From positions 1 to 16,031 of the forward strand of contig CAYIYO010000041.1 of assembly GCA_964367715.1 (NCBI GenBank): a stretch of DNA of 16,031 bases, written 5' to 3'. Position numbers and translations under genes: made by a program. Source of the DNA: CAYIYO01 sp964367715 (GTDB taxonomy: Bacteria; Chlamydiota; Chlamydiia; Chlamydiales; Criblamydiaceae). A model generated the notes under the pieces. That model saw only the letters and a program-made list of their open reading frames with translations. It was not told the DNA's origin and searched no databases. Of the stretch, positions 14,125-16,031 are shown piece by piece. Within the stretch, counting starts at the first letter, position 1. The number at the start of each line of letters is the position of its first letter.

Positions 14125-15027
14125 TCAACCATCTTTTTCTATGCACAAGTGAGAGAGGCGTTTGCAAAAAGCACCTAACTCTGCTCGTAGAGGAGCCGCT
14201 TTGTCTGTAAAGCGTTGCTGCTCTTGTTGATACTGTCGACGCCCCTCTTCCGTTTCAATCAAAATAGGCGCGTACCCAAGCCCATTCAAATCGTAAGGAC
14301 TTGCCCGCATATCCAGCTCTCGCCCTTCCAATGCAAGCAAAAATGCCTTTGCCAAAAAGTCGGATCCAATCCATGGCCACAACTTTATCGCCCACTTATA
14401 CAAATCCATATTCGCGTGGAGACAGCCGGCCTGTTCCATCTGCAACCGTGATTCAAGAGTCGGATTCAACACATTCAACGGTCGGGCCTCCTCCGTAAAA
14501 AAGCGGTATGCGTCGTAGTGTGAACAGCAAATGGTTTGGCTTTCAACAAAAGAAGCTAGTTTTTCAGAGGATAGACGTAAGGGAGATCCTTGGTGACGAA
14601 TAGCCTCGGGAGAAGCTTTGTACACCATTGCCCACTCATGAAGGCCGAAACAGCCAAAGCGGGGAGGGCGTTTTCCAATCGTCTCACACAACGTTGCAAC
14701 AAAGGTTGCCAAGCCACGCATGTTATCTGTTAGGCGCTCCCGATTCAAAAACAATTCGTTTTCTTCTAACAAAAAACGCCCTTCCTTCAGCCAAGGAAAT
14801 TGTTGACGAAGATCGGAATTGAAAACTAGCCGCTCTTCGATAGAAGGAATCCACTGCTTTAATTTAGGTGGAGGAAAGTTGTAGTAAATAAACAAAAAGT
14901 CATGGACAGCGTGGGCCTTTGCCTCTTTTCTTCGATGCGAAAACGCATCGGCCCAAGGGCCTACCAGCGCTTCATGCGTCGCTGCACGGGACATCCAGGT
15001 TTCAATCGATAGGGCAGAAGCTGTCAA
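14125..15027 (-). CDS. Protein of a family annotated as 3-methyladenine DNA glycosylase
   Basis: The 300-aa protein matches, from memory of conserved blocks, a family common in Actinobacteria that databases label 3-methyladenine DNA glycosylase. The blocks are HAVHDFLFIYYNF (about 39-51), GCFGLHEWAMVYK (124-136), CSHYDAYRFFT, ARPLN, GCLHANMDLYKWA and ELDMRASPYDLNGLGYAP. It is not AlkA, AlkD, Tag or the mammalian AAG fold, and I know of no firm biochemical proof of the label. Many invariant His, Asp and Trp residues suggest an enzyme. The start is TTG at 15027, with a weak ribosome binding site; ATG at 14994 is an alternative, but family members keep the preceding Trp. It heads a likely unit with the DUF4239 and hydrolase genes. 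Confidence 0.72.
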   Translation of the reverse strand: MTASALSIETWMSRAATHEALVGPWADAFSHRRKEAKAHAVHDFLFIYYNFPPPKLKQWIPSIEERLVFNSDLRQQFPWLKEGRFLLEENELFLNRERLTDNMRGLATFVATLCETIGKRPPRFGCFGLHEWAMVYKASPEAIRHQGSPLRLSSEKLASFVESQTICCSHYDAYRFFTEEARPLNVLNPTLESRLQMEQAGCLHANMDLYKWAIKLWPWIGSDFLAKAFLLALEGRELDMRASPYDLNGLGYAPILIETEEGRRQYQQEQQRFTDKAAPLRAELGAFCKRLSHLCIEKDG

Positions 15028-15075
15028 GGGATACCGTTGATGTTCAAAATTTTCGTCTCTCGCTCCAGAGGTTTG

Positions 15076-15120
15076 CTATCTATACAAAAGTGAATCCCGG
15101 GGATTTGGCTGAGTCGAAAT
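15076..15120. repeat. Possible degraded copy end of the 164-bp palindromic element
   Basis: CTATCTATACAAAAGTGAAT here matches CTATCTTATACACAAGTGAAT at the left boundary of the element at 11002, with one mismatch and one indel, including the bases outside the inverted repeat. It continues into CCCGGGGATTT and TCGAAA, which resemble interior words of that element (CCCCGGGATTT, TCGAAA) but in shortened spacing. No matching right end was found, so this may be a truncated or rearranged copy. Confidence 0.4.
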
Positions 15121-15245
15121 GCCAAAATTTACCCGAACCGTGGTATACGTTCGGTATAAACAGACGAGTACTTTGTTGGATGATGCAGGAGGATTCTTCA
15201 ACCTGTCTAATTTTTGCTGATAGCAATATTTTTCTAAGTTTTTTA

Positions 15246-15290
15246 CAAAAAAAAACCGGAAACGCTTTCATTTCTGAAAATGTTTCCGGC
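15246..15290 (-). terminator. Rho-independent terminator of tRNA-Arg
   Basis: On the minus strand CCGGAAAC and GTTTCCGG enclose a further five-pair stem after a wobble and a mismatch, and are followed by nine Ts. The stem begins a few bases after the tRNA 3' end. This is a classic intrinsic terminator. Confidence 0.85.
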
Positions 15291-15294
15291 GATG

Positions 15295-15367
15295 TGCACT
15301 GGAGAGGACTCGAACCTCTAACCACCCGGTTCGTAGCCGGGTACTCTATCCATTGAGCCACCAGTGC
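15295..15367 (-). tRNA. tRNA-Arg (anticodon ACG)
   Basis: The 73-base gene folds into a complete cloverleaf. The acceptor stem is GCACTGG with CCAGTGC and discriminator A; the D stem is GCTC with GAGT; the anticodon stem is CCCGG with CCGGG around CTACGAA; the variable loop is TGGTT; and the T stem is AGAGG with CCTCT around TTCGAGT. The anticodon ACG is expected to be deaminated to ICG by TadA and to read CGU, CGC and CGA. The 3' CCA is not encoded (the next bases are CAT), so it must be added by the CCA-adding enzyme. Confidence 0.96.
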
Positions 15368-15380
15368 AAAGAGAAGGATA

Positions 15381-15409
15381 ATTATTCCTTATTTATGAAT
15401 TCTTCGCAA
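15381..15409 (-). promoter_or_regulatory. Promoter of tRNA-Arg
   Basis: On the minus strand TTGCGA (15404-15409; 4 of 6) and AATAAT (15381-15386; 5 of 6) are 17 bases apart, placing the start site about 7 bases before the tRNA 5' end. The tRNA therefore need not depend on readthrough from dps, which ends at 15435. Confidence 0.55.
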
Positions 15410-15434
15410 GCGTTATGTGACTCAAAAATGCATA

Positions 15435-15893
15435 TTATAGATGACTGCGTAGCATCCACGCGACTTTTTCGTGGGAGCGGAGACGATTGATCAATAAATC
15501 CGCTGTTCCTTCGTCCCCAGCATCCTGGCTGGTAACGATGGCTTCTCTTAGAAAACCAATCACTTTCTCGTGGTCGTGGAGCAAGGCTGTTAGCATTTCA
15601 ATTCCATCTAGTTCATCATATTCTTCTTTTAAATCTGTGAGGGCGAGGAACTCCCGCATTGATCCAGGGGAGCGGTGACCCACCATGCGGATGCGTTCTG
15701 CGAGGTCGTCTTGGGCTTCTGCGAGGTCATTATATTGGGATTCAAATAGCAGGTGGAACGAGCGGAATTGTGGATCGATCACATTCCAATGAAAATTTTG
15801 TGTTTTAACTGTAAGAACATAGGTGTTGGCAAGAATTTTTGCTAGAGCGGCAACGACCTTATTTTCGACGAGTTTTTCTAGTGTATTAGCCAT
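15435..15893 (-). CDS. dps: Dps family ferritin-like DNA-protection protein
   Basis: The 152-aa protein matches Dps in length and ferroxidase residues: H35 (NFHWNV), H47, E51, D62 and E66 keep the spacing of the E. coli set H51, H63, D67, D78 and E82. Dps forms 12-subunit shells that oxidise Fe2+ with hydrogen peroxide, store the iron and protect DNA. The N-terminus is short, without the Lys-rich tail that E. coli Dps uses for DNA binding, so ferroxidase activity is better supported than DNA binding. ATG at 15893 is chosen over an upstream in-frame start at 15920 because AAAGGA sits 5 bases before it and the extra nine residues are not family-like. Confidence 0.93.
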   Translation of the reverse strand: MANTLEKLVENKVVAALAKILANTYVLTVKTQNFHWNVIDPQFRSFHLLFESQYNDLAEAQDDLAERIRMVGHRSPGSMREFLALTDLKEEYDELDGIEMLTALLHDHEKVIGFLREAIVTSQDAGDEGTADLLINRLRSHEKVAWMLRSHL

Positions 15894-15920
15894 AAATTTC
15901 CTTTTGTAGAGTGATGCCAT

Positions 15921-15975
15921 ATTCTACATATAAAGGAAATTATTGCAAGAAACTGGTTATAAATAATTTTATAAC
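15921..15975 (-). promoter_or_regulatory. Promoter of dps with upstream inverted repeat
   Basis: On the minus strand TTGCAA (15943-15948) and TAGAAT (15921-15926; 5 of 6) lie 16 bases apart, giving a leader of about 20 bases. Just upstream, 15956-15975 (GTTATAAATAATTTTATAAC) is a perfect 8-bp inverted repeat with a 4-base centre. It is rich in the TTATAA half-sites seen in PerR/Fur-type operators, though not a match to a specific consensus. The remainder to 16031 shows no gene. Confidence 0.45.
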
Positions 15976-16031
15976 TCAAGTTGCGTATAATTATCACGGT
16001 GCTTTTGATAAGGTTTTCATCGGGTAGCGAT

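Larger units (their letters stand above)
15028..15294. other. Intergenic region between tRNA-Arg and the glycosylase-like gene
   Basis: The 267-base spacer holds the tRNA terminator (about 15246-15290) and, at 15076-15095, a sequence nearly identical to the tip and left flank of the palindromic element at 11002. It also has CG-rich imperfect symmetries (about 15096-15140) and a GTATACGTTCGGTATA stretch. Open frames crossing it and the tRNA are not believable as genes. Confidence 0.6.

Noticed and set aside
14139..14152. CTATGCACAAGTGA resembling the palindrome tip
   Set aside because: It lies in the coding end of the glycosylase-like gene, has two mismatches and no inverted partner, so it is probably chance.
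14919..15356. 145-codon plus-strand frame and an opposing 93-codon frame over the tRNA region
   Set aside because: Both run through the tRNA-Arg gene and its terminator; composition is irregular and no start context supports translation.
1..16031. CRISPR arrays, toxin-antitoxin pairs, prophage or defence genes
   Set aside because: No regularly spaced direct repeats, cas-like proteins, integrase, transposase or recognised defence domains were seen in any frame.

Overview
The window looks like a chromosome segment of a member of the Chlamydiota outside the Chlamydiaceae (an amoeba- or arthropod-associated type) with moderate GC. This is an inference. It rests on the gene set (brnQ, eno, a 2-Cys peroxiredoxin, pssA), on a tRNA gene with no encoded CCA, and on several large proteins that match no widespread family. 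No phage, plasmid, CRISPR array or rRNA was seen.

Layout from left to right. Positions 1-1734 hold the 5' part (578 codons, minus strand) of a large unrecognised protein that runs off the left edge; its middle resembles a degenerate protein-kinase fold. Divergently, pssA (phosphatidylserine synthase) starts on TTG and meets, tail to tail, a minus-strand pair: a PAP2 membrane phosphatase gene overlapping lexA by ATGA. The LexA has a cleavage-site Ala-Gly and the catalytic Lys, but Gly where the nucleophile Ser should be. rmuC is divergent from that pair and ends in a 23-bp perfect hairpin. brnQ (branched-chain amino acid carrier) follows from a near-consensus promoter and abuts comM (YifB-type AAA+ protein) with no spacer. 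Divergent from comM are rlmN and then eno.

The eno-distal spacer carries a 164-bp imperfect palindrome with TATACACAAGTGAA ends, which resembles a MITE, followed by a G8 tract and an extended -10 promoter for a 133-aa orphan. The rest is mainly minus strand. One run reads glycosylase-like protein, DUF4239 membrane protein, metallo-beta-lactamase-fold hydrolase, 2-Cys peroxiredoxin and a 126-aa orphan, with spacers of 30, -4, 66 and 2 nt. Upstream lie tRNA-Arg(ACG) with its own promoter and terminator, and dps. Peroxiredoxin, Dps, the glycosylase-like protein, RmuC and LexA together give the segment a stress and DNA-protection flavour, but only the close spacing supports true operons.

The most notable observations are the serine-less LexA, the candidate pseudokinase, the palindromic element with a possible second copy end near 15080, and the long hairpin after rmuC.
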